NCBI GenBank assembly: GCA_964390465.1
Contig: CAYMIJ010000005.1
Span: 124,001 to 188,000, forward strand
Origin: JADZAI01 sp964390465
Lineage (GTDB): Bacteria; Pseudomonadota; Alphaproteobacteria; Micropepsales; Micropepsaceae
DNA length: 64,000 bases
Direction of reading: 5' to 3'
This document shows, in pieces, positions 42,401 to 51,670 of the stretch. Both the position numbers and the translations under genes were made by a program. The notes beneath the pieces were generated by a model. The model had not been told where the DNA came from. It saw nothing but the letters and a program-made list of their open reading frames with translations, and made no database searches. The first letter of the stretch is position 1; the number at the start of each line of letters is the position of its first letter.

Positions 42401-44041
42401 ATGGCGGACACCTCCAAGGCAGACAGCGCGCTGGGCAGAGCGCGCGTCGTTCTGGGCTCTCGCAAGACGGCCTCCATGCTGGCTTTGGGCTTCGCCTCCG
42501 GGCTGCCTTTCGTGCTGCTGGTCGGCACCCTGAACGCCTGGCTGGGGGCGGCCGGGGTCGATCTTGCCACCATCGGCATCCTGTCGTGGATCGGCCTTGC
42601 CTATGCCTTCAAGTTCCTGTGGTCGCCGGTTGTGAACATGCCGCCGCCAGTGTTCGCTTTTCTGGGCCGGCGGCGCGGCTGGATGGCGCTGTGTCAGATC
42701 ATCATTTCAGCGGCGATCGCGGTGATCGCCCTGAACGACCCGGCCACGGGTCTTGGCGCCGTCACCCTGGCTGCCGCCGCTGCCGCCTTCGCCTCAGCCA
42801 CACAGGACATGACCATTGACGCCTGGCGCATTGAGGCGGCTGGCGATGACGCTCCGCTTGACCTCATGTCGGCGGTCTATCAGTTCGGCTATCGCACGGC
42901 TGCACTGGCGGGCGGGGCGGGTGCCTTGCTGCTGGCGGATGTGACCTCGTGGAACAATGTCTATCTCATGGCGGCGGGCGTTATGGCGCTGTCGCTGTTC
43001 GCGACATGGGCCGCCCCGGAACCTGCCGCCACCCTTGCCGCCGCCAGCCATGCTTTGCCACCTGATGCGCGCACACGGCGCACCCGCAACATGGTCGTCT
43101 ATCTCATCCTGACCGCATGGGCGGCGTCTGCTGCCGTCATCATAATCTTTATGGTGTTGACGCTGACCAGCGCCACACCGCCCAAGGCATCCGACTTCAC
43201 GCAATATGCCGGGCCCACCATCGTGGCCGCGACCGTACTTCTGCCCTGCCTTCTGGCGGCATGGATCGCGGCCCGGCCTGATCTGCGCGATCCAGCACCG
43301 GGGCCGGGTTTCACAGGGCGGCTTTACGGCGCGATCGTCACGCCTTTCGCTGAACTGATGGCCCGGCTTGGCTGGGCCGCCATACTGGTGATGGTGCTGA
43401 TCCTCACCTACCGCCTGACCGACTCCATCTGGGGCCCGTTCGCCTTCCCCTTTTATCTGAACGAGATGCACTACACGAACACCGAGGTGGCGCTTGCCTC
43501 GAAAACCTTCGGCGTCATCATGACCATTGCGGGTATCGCGCTGGCCGCCGTGCTGCTGGTGTGGCTGGGGCGCATGGTCTGCCTCACGCTTGGCGCGATC
43601 GTCGCCGCTGCAACCAACCTGCTCTATGCTGATCTCGCGTCAGGGGCGCCGGGCATTGATGCCTTTCTGAACGCGACGGGGCTTTCGTCAGCCTTTGGCA
43701 CTGTCGGACTCGACATGCGCATGGGGCGTCTGATGACTGCCATCACAGCCGAAAACATCGCGGCCGGTTTTGCGGGTGCGGCCTTCGTTGCCTATCTTTC
43801 CTCACTCGCCAGCAAACTGCACGGCGCGGTGCAGTTTGCGGTCTTCACCTCGCTGACGCTGCTGGTCGGCACGCTGGGGCGCGGCGCACTGGGTGAGATG
43901 ATCAAGACAGATGGCTACCCGGCCGTCTTCATCATGACGGCACTGCTCGGCATCATTGCCGTCATCGCCTGTATTCTGGAATGGATTCGCATGGCCCGCA
44001 TCGAGCGACGCGAAGCCGCGCAGGGCGCTCAGGCGGCCTGA
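42401..44041 (+). CDS. ampG: AmpG-like MFS muropeptide permease
   Basis: This is a polytopic membrane protein of 546 residues with 12-14 hydrophobic segments. AmpG-family signatures are LGFASGLPFVLLVGTLNAWL (about 27-46), KFLWSPVVNMPPP and QDMTIDAWRIE (about 130). The family imports anhydromuropeptides for cell-wall recycling. It can also influence beta-lactamase induction, but no ampR/ampC is present here. A 13-nt 3' overlap joins it to the convergent kinase gene. Confidence 0.88.
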   Translation: MADTSKADSALGRARVVLGSRKTASMLALGFASGLPFVLLVGTLNAWLGAAGVDLATIGILSWIGLAYAFKFLWSPVVNMPPPVFAFLGRRRGWMALCQIIISAAIAVIALNDPATGLGAVTLAAAAAAFASATQDMTIDAWRIEAAGDDAPLDLMSAVYQFGYRTAALAGGAGALLLADVTSWNNVYLMAAGVMALSLFATWAAPEPAATLAAASHALPPDARTRRTRNMVVYLILTAWAASAAVIIIFMVLTLTSATPPKASDFTQYAGPTIVAATVLLPCLLAAWIAARPDLRDPAPGPGFTGRLYGAIVTPFAELMARLGWAAILVMVLILTYRLTDSIWGPFAFPFYLNEMHYTNTEVALASKTFGVIMTIAGIALAAVLLVWLGRMVCLTLGAIVAAATNLLYADLASGAPGIDAFLNATGLSSAFGTVGLDMRMGRLMTAITAENIAAGFAGAAFVAYLSSLASKLHGAVQFAVFTSLTLLVGTLGRGALGEMIKTDGYPAVFIMTALLGIIAVIACILEWIRMARIERREAAQGAQAA

Positions 44042-46311
44042 TGGCTGGGTGAGGCCCAGCGGGCGATTGCGGCGTTCAAAGCATTCGCATCCAGCGGCTT
44101 GGTCAGGAAATCATCCATCCCGGCTTTCAGGCAGCGCTGCTTATCTTCGTCCATGGCGCTGGCGGTCAGCGCGATAATGGGGATATGGGCGGCGGGTGCA
44201 GCCTTGCTTTCAGCGGCGCGGATACGGCGCGTCGCTTCAATGCCATCCATGCCCGGCATGTGGACGTCCATCAGCACCAGCGCGTAGTCCGGCTTTGAGG
44301 TCCATGCCGCCAGCGCCTCATTGCCGTCGCGCACGGAATCAACCGCATGGCCCATGCGCTTCAGCAGCGAAACGGTCAGCAGCGTGTTGATCTCGTTGTC
44401 TTCGGCCACAAGAATATGGATGCCGCTCTTGGGCGTCGGCACAGTTGCCGCCGGTACAGGCGCTTCTGGCAATGAGACCGTCGGCGGCGGTGCGGGCGGC
44501 AGTTCAACACCTGCAATCGGGCCGGGGTCGCGATGCGCCAGAACGTCGACGAGACGACGCTCGAACACCATATGGCGCACCGGCGTCACATGATAGCTGG
44601 TGGCCCCGGCGGTGCGCAGGGCTGGTATCCGGCTTCGATCTGTCGGTGCGAGCAGCGCGATGATCTCCGCATCATGGCTCATCCGGCCCCGCAGATCCTC
44701 AAGACATGTTTCTGCATCCGTGCCGTCCAACGACGCACTGAGAATCAGGATGCCCGGCTGGGTGGCAGCAATTGCCGCATACGCATCAGCAAGATCAGCG
44801 CAGATCGAAACCGCCATACCCGTCATGCGAAGCCGGGCGGCAAGTGTTTCTCGCAGGACCAGCGATGGCGAAAGAACCACTGCCCTGTGGCGATTGAGAT
44901 CGGGCAGCGCTGGGGCGATATGCGCCGCCCCGGATGTGCCAAAGCTTGCGGTGAACCAGAACAGGCTGCCACCCGCCGCGCCATCGTTGACGCCGATGGC
45001 GCCCGCCATCGCCTCAACGATCTTCTTGCTGATCGCCAGCCCAAGGCCGGTGCCACCGAACTTGCGGCTATGGGTTGAATCCGCCTGTTCAAAATGGCCG
45101 AAGATGCGCTCGCGCGCGTCTTCGGGAATGCCAATGCCCGTATCTTCCACCTCGAAGCGCAGATTGAGACGCCGCACACCCGGCACCCCATCGCGCTTGA
45201 CGCGAAGAATGACACCGCCCGCTTCAGTGAACTTGATCGCATTGCCTGCCAGATTGAGCAGGATCTGGCGCAAACGCTGTTCATCGCCCACGAGATCGTC
45301 AGGCACATCGGCGTCGATGGCCGCCGCGATATCTATGCCCTTCTGATAGGCGCGCGTCGACAGAAGCTCGGTCACCTGATCGACCAGCGCACGCAGGCCG
45401 AACTTTTCGCGCGCCAGCTCAAGCCCGCCGGCCTCGATTTTTGAAAAGTCGAGAATGTCGTTGATAAGCTCGACCAGCGCTTCGCCCGACTGTTTGACGG
45501 CCAGCGTGTAGGCCTGCTGTTCGGGACTGAGCGGCGTTTCCAGCAACAGGCCCGCCATGCCGATCACGCCATTCATGGGCGTACGGATTTCATGGCTCAT
45601 CGTGGCCAGGAACAGTGACTTGGCGCGGCTGGTCTGTTCTGCCCGGTCCAACGCCGCCGCCACCGTGCGTTCGGCAACCTTGCGGTCGGTAATGTCGCGT
45701 CCGACCGACTGGATTTCAATCAATCGGCCTTCATCGTCACGGATGGGGTAGTCTTCCCATGAATACCAGCGCCACCCCGCATTGGTGCGGATGTGCTGAT
45801 CGTAGCGCAGGCGAGGCATATCGCCTGAGCCCGCAAAAGCATGCAGCAAAGGTGGCGGATCATCGGGATGGAAGATGGGCGTGAATGTCTGGCGCAGACA
45901 GTCCTCGCGGGTGAGATTGAAAACCGTGCAGAAGGCGTCGTTGACGAAGGTCAAGCGGCCATCAGGCCATTTGCGTAAGATCGCATCGCCCTGAGCATCG
46001 ACCAGACCGCGATAGCGCTGCTCGTTCTCGCGCAGCTCCGTGTTGATGAGCTCCAGATGATCCATGGCGCTCTTTTGTTCTTCGGTCACGCGGCGCAGAT
46101 GCGCATGCTGAGCCTTCGACATCATCAAGTTGAGGCGGGCGCGCAGGACTGCGGCGATCATTACGGCGGCGGCACAGAATGAAAGCGCCACCGTCAGCGC
46201 TGGATCGGCACTGAGCGGCACGTTGTTCACATAGCGCACGGCCATGACACCCGCCGCCCACAGAAACGCGGAGATGCCAGAACCAAGTGCGATGGCGCGC
46301 GGCCAACCCAT
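44029..46311 (-). CDS. Hybrid sensor histidine kinase with PAS and receiver domains
   Basis: This is an inner-membrane kinase of 760 residues. Two TM helices (about 5-25 and 38-58) and a short coiled coil lead to a PAS domain (about 90-210). The HisKA box MSHEIRTPMNGV carries His240. ATPase boxes follow (NLAGNAIKFT, DTGIGIP, GGTGLGLAIS; to about 455). A degenerate receiver-like domain (about 475-600) lacks a clear phospho-acceptor. A Pro-rich linker leads to a true receiver (AEDNEIN, LMDVHMPGMDG, TKP; about 635-755). No response regulator gene is adjacent, so the partner is unknown. Confidence 0.92.
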   Translation of the reverse strand: MGWPRAIALGSGISAFLWAAGVMAVRYVNNVPLSADPALTVALSFCAAAVMIAAVLRARLNLMMSKAQHAHLRRVTEEQKSAMDHLELINTELRENEQRYRGLVDAQGDAILRKWPDGRLTFVNDAFCTVFNLTREDCLRQTFTPIFHPDDPPPLLHAFAGSGDMPRLRYDQHIRTNAGWRWYSWEDYPIRDDEGRLIEIQSVGRDITDRKVAERTVAAALDRAEQTSRAKSLFLATMSHEIRTPMNGVIGMAGLLLETPLSPEQQAYTLAVKQSGEALVELINDILDFSKIEAGGLELAREKFGLRALVDQVTELLSTRAYQKGIDIAAAIDADVPDDLVGDEQRLRQILLNLAGNAIKFTEAGGVILRVKRDGVPGVRRLNLRFEVEDTGIGIPEDARERIFGHFEQADSTHSRKFGGTGLGLAISKKIVEAMAGAIGVNDGAAGGSLFWFTASFGTSGAAHIAPALPDLNRHRAVVLSPSLVLRETLAARLRMTGMAVSICADLADAYAAIAATQPGILILSASLDGTDAETCLEDLRGRMSHDAEIIALLAPTDRSRIPALRTAGATSYHVTPVRHMVFERRLVDVLAHRDPGPIAGVELPPAPPPTVSLPEAPVPAATVPTPKSGIHILVAEDNEINTLLTVSLLKRMGHAVDSVRDGNEALAAWTSKPDYALVLMDVHMPGMDGIEATRRIRAAESKAAPAAHIPIIALTASAMDEDKQRCLKAGMDDFLTKPLDANALNAAIARWASPSHQAA

Positions 46312-46406
46312 GAAAACCCGCCGGAAAGATAGACGGGTGCAGGCTAACGCGCCGCGCGCTGCAAATGGGTTAACGGCGGCGGACGCGCCTCACCCTGAAA
46401 CCTGAT

Positions 46407-47105
46407 CTATTCAACAGGATAACCGATTGAGATTTCGGTGACCTTCGGCTTCGCCTTGCGCACATCAGCCATGTCGGAGGTGAGATCAACCTCACCCAGA
46501 ACGCTTTCGGGCGCGTCACTTGCCGACTGCATCATGCGGACAGAGACGAAACAGCCGGGTTTGTTTTCAAGCGCACCGCCATTCCAGTCCTGAATATAGC
46601 CGCCGTAATCCCAGCCGAAGCCGCCGAGCTTGAAGGGTTTGCCGTTCAGCTTTTCCAGCGTTTCGATGTCCGTGCCAATCTTGATGCCGGTATCTGTCTG
46701 CCACAGGATTTCGGTTTTCCAGGGGTTTTCACCATCCGGGTCCGACTGCCAGTCGACCTGAATCGACGCATTGGCAAGACCGCTGCGCTTGGCCTCATCG
46801 TTCCACATCACGGTGACGCGGCGGGCGGGATCATCGGGGAAAACGACAGTGGCATTCATCTCCATGCCTTCCGGGCCGGGCACGGATTTGAAGGCCACGT
46901 TCTTTTCGCCGAAGGCCGCCTTCAGCTTGGCTTCTGAAGTGTCGGCGGCGAACGGCCCGCCGCAGCTCAGCACCTGAACGTCCTTGGCCCCGGCGGCTTG
47001 CGGCGCGACGGCCGGTGATGGCGCTGCGTTTTCGGCAATCGCCGGTGAAATGGATATGGCTGCAAACGCCAGACAGGCTGAGTGCAAAAGATATGAACGG
47101 CGCAT
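46407..47105 (-). CDS. Secreted protein of unknown function
   Basis: This 232-residue protein starts at MRRSYLLHSA, with a signal peptide (about 1-24, ending AIA). The mature domain has two cysteines (VLSCGGPF and NKPGCFVS) that may form a disulfide. It has a segment TIEKLNGKPF-like ETLEKLNGKPFKLGGFGWDYGG, reminiscent of small periplasmic domains fused to secretion or efflux proteins. I cannot assign a function. It stands alone between the kinase and yifB, with no obvious partner. Confidence 0.7.
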   Translation of the reverse strand: MRRSYLLHSACLAFAAISISPAIAENAAPSPAVAPQAAGAKDVQVLSCGGPFAADTSEAKLKAAFGEKNVAFKSVPGPEGMEMNATVVFPDDPARRVTVMWNDEAKRSGLANASIQVDWQSDPDGENPWKTEILWQTDTGIKIGTDIETLEKLNGKPFKLGGFGWDYGGYIQDWNGGALENKPGCFVSVRMMQSASDAPESVLGEVDLTSDMADVRKAKPKVTEISIGYPVE

Positions 47106-47197
47106 GGCGATTCTCAAATTTGTTGATGGGCGCAGTATGCGTGGTGCACCCCGCGCCGTCAAAGCGGCCATATGCCGCACCGCATCATCAGATATTT

Positions 47198-48706
47198 TCA
47201 GTTCAGGTTCAGGCGGCGGTAGCTGAGTGCCTCTGCCACATGGGCGCGCGCGGTGGCGGCGCTGCCCGCCAGATCGGCGATCGTGCGGGCGACCCTCAGC
47301 GCCCTTGTATAGCCGCGCGCCGAAAGACGCATCTTCTCCGCCGCGTCGGCGAGCAACTGGCGCGCGTCGTTTTCCAGTTTCACGCCCTCGTTCAGGGCCT
47401 CGCCTTCCGCTTCCGCATTGGTGCGCATGGCGGTGCCGTCATAGCGCTGCGTCTGACGCGCCCGCGCCGCCGCCACCCGCGCGGCGACCTCAGCCGAACC
47501 TTCACACGGTGATGGCAGCGAAAGATCTGCGGCGCTCACTGCGGGCACCTCGACATGTAAATCGATGCGATCATAAAGAGGGCCTGAAATGCGCGACTGA
47601 TAATCGGCCCCGCAGACCGGTGCCTTGCGACAGGCGAGCGCCGCATCGCCCAGATAGCCGCATTTGCACGGGTTCATGGCGGCGACCAGCTGGACGCGGC
47701 TTGGATAGCGGATATGCGCGTTGGCGCGGGCAACCAGCGTCGAGCCCGTTTCCAGCGGCTGACGCAGCGAGTCGAGCACGCGCCGATCGAACTCCGGCAG
47801 CTCGTCCAGAAACAGAACACCCAGATGCGCCAAGCTCACCTCGCCGGGCTTCACCTTGAGCCCGCCACCGGTCAGCGCCGCCATCGAGGCTGAATGGTGC
47901 GGCGCGCGGAACGGACGCCGCCGCCCGATCGCGCCGTCCTTCAGCTCACCGGCCAGCGACTGGATCATCGAGATTTCCAGCGCCTCGCGCGCATCAAGCG
48001 GTGGCAGCAGACCGGGCAGACGCGCCGCCAGCATCGATTTGCCGCTGCCCGGCGGGCCGATCATCAGCAGGTTGTGCCCACCCGCCGCAGTGATTTCCAA
48101 AGCACGCTTGGCGGTTTCCTGTCCGCGCACGTCTTTCAGATCGGGCAGCGCGCCATCATCCGCCGCGAGCTTTGCTTCAGGCGCGCGCAGCACGCTGACG
48201 CCCTTATAGTGATTGATGAGCGCGATGAGGCTGGGCGCGGCGATGATCTCAACACCGCCGATCCATGCCGCTTCCGGTCCGCACGCAACAGGACAGACCA
48301 GCGCCTTCTCTGATGTTGCCGCCGCCAGCGCCGCAGGCAACACACCCGCCACCGATGTCACCTGCCCGTCCAGCGCCAGTTCGCCCAGCGCGATGGTGCG
48401 CATCAGGTCTTCCTGCGGAATGATGCCGAGTGCCCCCAGCAGTCCCATGGCGATGGGCAGATCGTAATGGCTGCCTTCCTTGGGCATGTCGGCGGGTGCA
48501 AGGTTGATCACGATGCGCTTGGGCGGCAACGCCAACCCGATTGCATGAAGCGCCGACTTCACACGCTCCTGACTTTCAGCGACCGCCTTGTCGGGCAGGC
48601 CGACGATCATCATGCGATTGGCCCCGCCGGTGATCTGCACCTGCACGTCCACTTCGCGCGCCTCGATGCCTTCAAAAGCAACGGTGGAGACGCGCGTGAC
48701 GCTCAT
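47198..48706 (-). CDS. comM: YifB/ComM-type magnesium chelatase-like AAA+ ATPase
   Basis: This 502-residue protein has an N-terminal Lon-protease-like domain without the protease function (about 1-165; EGSHYDLPIAMGLL). A central Mg-chelatase AAA+ domain follows (Walker A GPPGSGKSMLAARLPG, about 218; Walker B LGVLFLDELPEF). The C-terminal domain holds PCKCGYLGD and further cysteines. ComM is a helicase that extends heteroduplex in transformation. Its start overlaps the DedA gene stop by 4 nt. Confidence 0.93.
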   Translation of the reverse strand: MSVTRVSTVAFEGIEAREVDVQVQITGGANRMMIVGLPDKAVAESQERVKSALHAIGLALPPKRIVINLAPADMPKEGSHYDLPIAMGLLGALGIIPQEDLMRTIALGELALDGQVTSVAGVLPAALAAATSEKALVCPVACGPEAAWIGGVEIIAAPSLIALINHYKGVSVLRAPEAKLAADDGALPDLKDVRGQETAKRALEITAAGGHNLLMIGPPGSGKSMLAARLPGLLPPLDAREALEISMIQSLAGELKDGAIGRRRPFRAPHHSASMAALTGGGLKVKPGEVSLAHLGVLFLDELPEFDRRVLDSLRQPLETGSTLVARANAHIRYPSRVQLVAAMNPCKCGYLGDAALACRKAPVCGADYQSRISGPLYDRIDLHVEVPAVSAADLSLPSPCEGSAEVAARVAAARARQTQRYDGTAMRTNAEAEGEALNEGVKLENDARQLLADAAEKMRLSARGYTRALRVARTIADLAGSAATARAHVAEALSYRRLNLN

Positions 48707-49377
48707 GCGGCAGGTGCCTTGCGCCGGGGTGGTCGATGGGCACGACGGCGCTGACGCTCCAGCCGCATACGCTGCAGCTTGAAGCCCGCGGCCAGTACGA
48801 GCGCCAGCAGCACGACACCGGCCACGGTAACCGAAAGCCAGTGCGCCTCGCCCAGTGATTCCAGTTCAGCGAGACCTTTCACCGCGACCCAGCCCGGCGC
48901 CATCAGGGCGGGTGCCCACACGATGGCTGACAGAAGATTGGCGATGTGAAACTTGTGCTGGTTCATGCCGACTACGCCCGCCACCACCGGAATGGCGCAG
49001 CGCAGCGGCCCGAAGATGCGGCTGGCAAACACCGCCAGCGAGGCATAGCGCCGGAACATCACACGCGACCGTGCCACGCTGCGACGGTGGTTCTTCAGCG
49101 GCCAGCGATGGAAAATGCCCGGCCCCAGCCAGCGCCCCAGATAGTAGGAAATGATATAGCCAAGCGCACCGCCCGCAATCGTGAAGCCCAGCATCGGCCA
49201 CATCGGCAATGTGCCTGATGCAATCAGCCCGCCAACTGCGGCAAAAATCGGCGGCGCGGGCAGCAGAATCCCAACCACCGCGAGACACAGGAACAACGCG
49301 ATACCACCCAGAATGGGGCCAGCCATATCCGCATGAGCGGCAATAAAAGCCAGAACCTGATTGAGCAGCTCGGTCAT
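48703..49377 (-). CDS. DedA/SNARE-associated family membrane protein
   Basis: This protein has about 224 residues with five or six hydrophobic segments. The start ATG overlaps the gshB stop (ATGA); a longer frame would run deep into gshB. The DedA features are the GGxLGYxxSYYLGRWLG-type motif GALGYIISYYLGRWLG and the later FRRYASLAVFASRIFGPLR with its conserved F.xR...R. The family is linked to lipid carrier flipping (undecaprenyl phosphate or PE). Which lipid is carried here is unknown. A basic C-terminal tail is present. Confidence 0.9.
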   Translation of the reverse strand: MTELLNQVLAFIAAHADMAGPILGGIALFLCLAVVGILLPAPPIFAAVGGLIASGTLPMWPMLGFTIAGGALGYIISYYLGRWLGPGIFHRWPLKNHRRSVARSRVMFRRYASLAVFASRIFGPLRCAIPVVAGVVGMNQHKFHIANLLSAIVWAPALMAPGWVAVKGLAELESLGEAHWLSVTVAGVVLLALVLAAGFKLQRMRLERQRRRAHRPPRRKAPAA

Positions 49378-50318
49378 GCCGCCCGGCGCGCCTCGATGGC
49401 ATCCCACACCAAAGCGGCGATGTCTGGCCCGCCGAAGCGGCGCACTTCGTGAATGCCCGTGGGCGATGTCACGTTGATCTCCGTCAGCCAGTCACCGATC
49501 ACGTCAATGCCCACGAAGATGAGGCCGCGCGCCTTCAGCTCCGGCCCAATGGCGTCGCAGATTTCGCGTTCGCGCGCCGACAGTTCGGTTTTTTCGGGCC
49601 GCCCGCCGACATGCATGTTGGAGCGCGCCTCGCCCGCCGCCGGCACGCGGTTGATCGCACCGGCAACCACACCATCCACCAGAATGATGCGCTTATCGCC
49701 CTTGCGCACATCAGGCAGATATTTCTGCACGATCAGCGGTTCGCGCGAGAGCTTCTCGAACGTCTCCAGTAGCGAGCCGAGATTTTCATCCTCGGGCCGG
49801 ATGCGGAACACGCCTGCACCGCCATTGCCGTAAAGCGGCTTGATGATGATATCGGCATGTTCCTCGCGGAAGGCGCGGATCGCCGCCCGGTCATTGGTGA
49901 TGAGTGTCGGTGGCACGAGCTGAGGCCACAGCAGTGGAAACAGTTTTTCCGGCGCATCACGCACACTGCGCGGATCATTCACAACCAGCGTTTTGGGGTG
50001 GATGCGCTCCAGCACATAGGTGGTTGTCAGATACGCCATGTCATAAGGTGGATCCTGCCGCAGCAGCACGACGTCTATGGTGGCAAGGTCCACATTCTCA
50101 GCCTCGCTGAGTGTGACGTGATTGCCCTTTTCGGCCCGCACGGTAATGCGGTGGCCACGCGCCAGCACGCGCCCATCACGATAGGACAGATTCTTCGGCT
50201 CGTAATAGAAAAGTCCATGACCGCGCTTTTGCGCTTCAAGCGCCAGCGCAAAGGTGGAATCGCCGCTGATATCGATCTTCTCGATGGGGTCCATCTGGAT
50301 GGCAACGGCGAGCGACAT
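49374..50318 (-). CDS. gshB: Glutathione synthetase
   Basis: This ATP-grasp enzyme joins gamma-glutamylcysteine and glycine, 314 residues. The N-terminus AIQMDPIEKIDISGDSTFAL is characteristic. ATP-grasp parts are IIKPLYGNGGAGVFRI (about 150-165), VQKYLPDVRKGDKRIILV and the metal-binding EINVTSPTGIHE near the C-terminus. It is followed by the DedA gene (4-nt overlap) and preceded by yraN across 57 nt. Confidence 0.96.
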   Translation of the reverse strand: MSLAVAIQMDPIEKIDISGDSTFALALEAQKRGHGLFYYEPKNLSYRDGRVLARGHRITVRAEKGNHVTLSEAENVDLATIDVVLLRQDPPYDMAYLTTTYVLERIHPKTLVVNDPRSVRDAPEKLFPLLWPQLVPPTLITNDRAAIRAFREEHADIIIKPLYGNGGAGVFRIRPEDENLGSLLETFEKLSREPLIVQKYLPDVRKGDKRIILVDGVVAGAINRVPAAGEARSNMHVGGRPEKTELSAREREICDAIGPELKARGLIFVGIDVIGDWLTEINVTSPTGIHEVRRFGGPDIAALVWDAIEARRAA

Positions 50319-50375
50319 GGGCTGGTCCTTACAACGCGGCCACCATCACGGGGCCTTACTTTCATTTCAAGCGGT

Positions 50376-50741
50376 TTACGTCCGCCAGGCGTCGATCACA
50401 TGACGTGGCCAGAAGCGCCCCACCTCATGAAGCATGGCGTCGTAACGCATGGCGCAGGCGGCATAAACAGGGTTTTGCTTCACGAAATGCGCAGCGGCTC
50501 GCATCACCCGCGTCTGCTGTTCCGCGCTGATGGCATTGATGGCGGCTGTTTCATCCGCGCGGGCCTTCACTTCCACAAAAACCAGCGTGTGGCCCTTGCG
50601 GGCGATGATGTCGACTTCCCCAAGCCCTGCCCCTTTCAGCGGGCGGAAGTTACGCGCCAGCACATGATAGAGCTTCAGACGTAACAGCCACACCGCACGG
50701 CGTTCAGCACTGCGCCCGCGTCTGTGGCGCGCATCAGCCAC
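50376..50741 (-). CDS. yraN: YraN/UPF0102 family protein
   Basis: This is a small restriction-endonuclease-like protein of 121 residues. The nuclease core shows GLGEVDIIARKGHTLVFVEVKARAD, where Glu, Asp and the ExK form the expected site. It overlaps rsmI by 8 nt, the usual pairing. The cellular role of the family is not settled. Holliday-junction or DNA processing has been suggested. Confidence 0.92.
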   Translation of the reverse strand: MADARHRRGRSAERRAVWLLRLKLYHVLARNFRPLKGAGLGEVDIIARKGHTLVFVEVKARADETAAINAISAEQQTRVMRAAAHFVKQNPVYAACAMRYDAMLHEVGRFWPRHVIDAWRT

Positions 50742-51669
50742 CGGCTTTCAATTCCAGCGCGCGGGCATAGACAGTGCGGCGTGGCAGACCCAGCGCGCCA
50801 GCCACCGCATCAGCGGCATCCTTCACGCGCATGGAGGCAAGCGCCTGCGTCAGCGCGCTGTCGAGGTCATGGCTATCTGCGTAACTGTCCTTGAGCGCGG
50901 GCGGGCCAATCACCAGCACGATTTCACCGCGCGTGATGTTGTCATCAACCCCTGCGGCAAGCTCTGCCAGAGTGCCGCGCCGGGTTTCCTCGTGCCGCTT
51001 GGTGATTTCCCGGCACACCACGGCGGGGCGCTCAGCGCCCAATATGGCCGCCATGTCGTGCAGCGTTTCAACCACCCGGTGCGGTGCTTCAAAGAACACC
51101 AGCGCGGCATTCATGGTTTTCAGTTCCGCAAGTTCAGCCTGACGCGCACTGCGCTGGGCAGGCAGAAAGCCGGCGAACAGGGTGCGCGAGGCCGTCAGCC
51201 CCGAAACCGAAAGGGCGGCGGTCAATGCCGAAGCACCCGGCACGGCAAACACCTTGTGACCGTCCGCCGCCACGGCGGCGGCCAGTTCCGCGCCGGGGTC
51301 TGAAACATGCGGGGTGCCGGCATCCGTCACCAGCGCAACGGCTTCACCACGACGCAGCCGCGCAAGAATAACCGGCGTTGCGCGCGCCGCATTTTCCGCC
51401 CGATACGAGATCAATTTGGTGCCGATACCATGCAGCGCGAACAGCTTGGCGGTGACGCGTGTGTCCTCCGCCGCCACAACATCGGCGCCCTGCAGCACAT
51501 CCAGCGCCCGCAAAGTGATGTCGCGCGCATGACCGATTGGGGTCGCCGTCATATAAAGGCCGCTTTCAAACTGTCCCTTGGGCGCAGCCGGTGCTTTACC
51601 TGCGCCCTTTGCGGCTTTAGCTTCCGCGCCGAATGCGCGGTCACGCGCTTTACGATCAGACGAGGACAT
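50734..51669 (-). CDS. rsmI: 16S rRNA (cytidine1402-2'-O)-methyltransferase
   Basis: This SAM-dependent tetrapyrrole-methylase-fold enzyme has 311 residues. Typical parts: LYMTATPIGHARDITLRALD, VAAEDTRVTAKLF, ALVTDAGTPHVSDPG and FFEAPHRVVETL. The first ~36 residues are Ala/Lys-rich and unconserved, so the true start may be downstream. At the listed ATG the start overlaps that of the divergent lipoprotein gene. A GLY(V/M)xATPIG start requires at least residue 37. Confidence 0.93.
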   Translation of the reverse strand: MSSSDRKARDRAFGAEAKAAKGAGKAPAAPKGQFESGLYMTATPIGHARDITLRALDVLQGADVVAAEDTRVTAKLFALHGIGTKLISYRAENAARATPVILARLRRGEAVALVTDAGTPHVSDPGAELAAAVAADGHKVFAVPGASALTAALSVSGLTASRTLFAGFLPAQRSARQAELAELKTMNAALVFFEAPHRVVETLHDMAAILGAERPAVVCREITKRHEETRRGTLAELAAGVDDNITRGEIVLVIGPPALKDSYADSHDLDSALTQALASMRVKDAADAVAGALGLPRRTVYARALELKAGG

Positions 51670-51670
51670 G

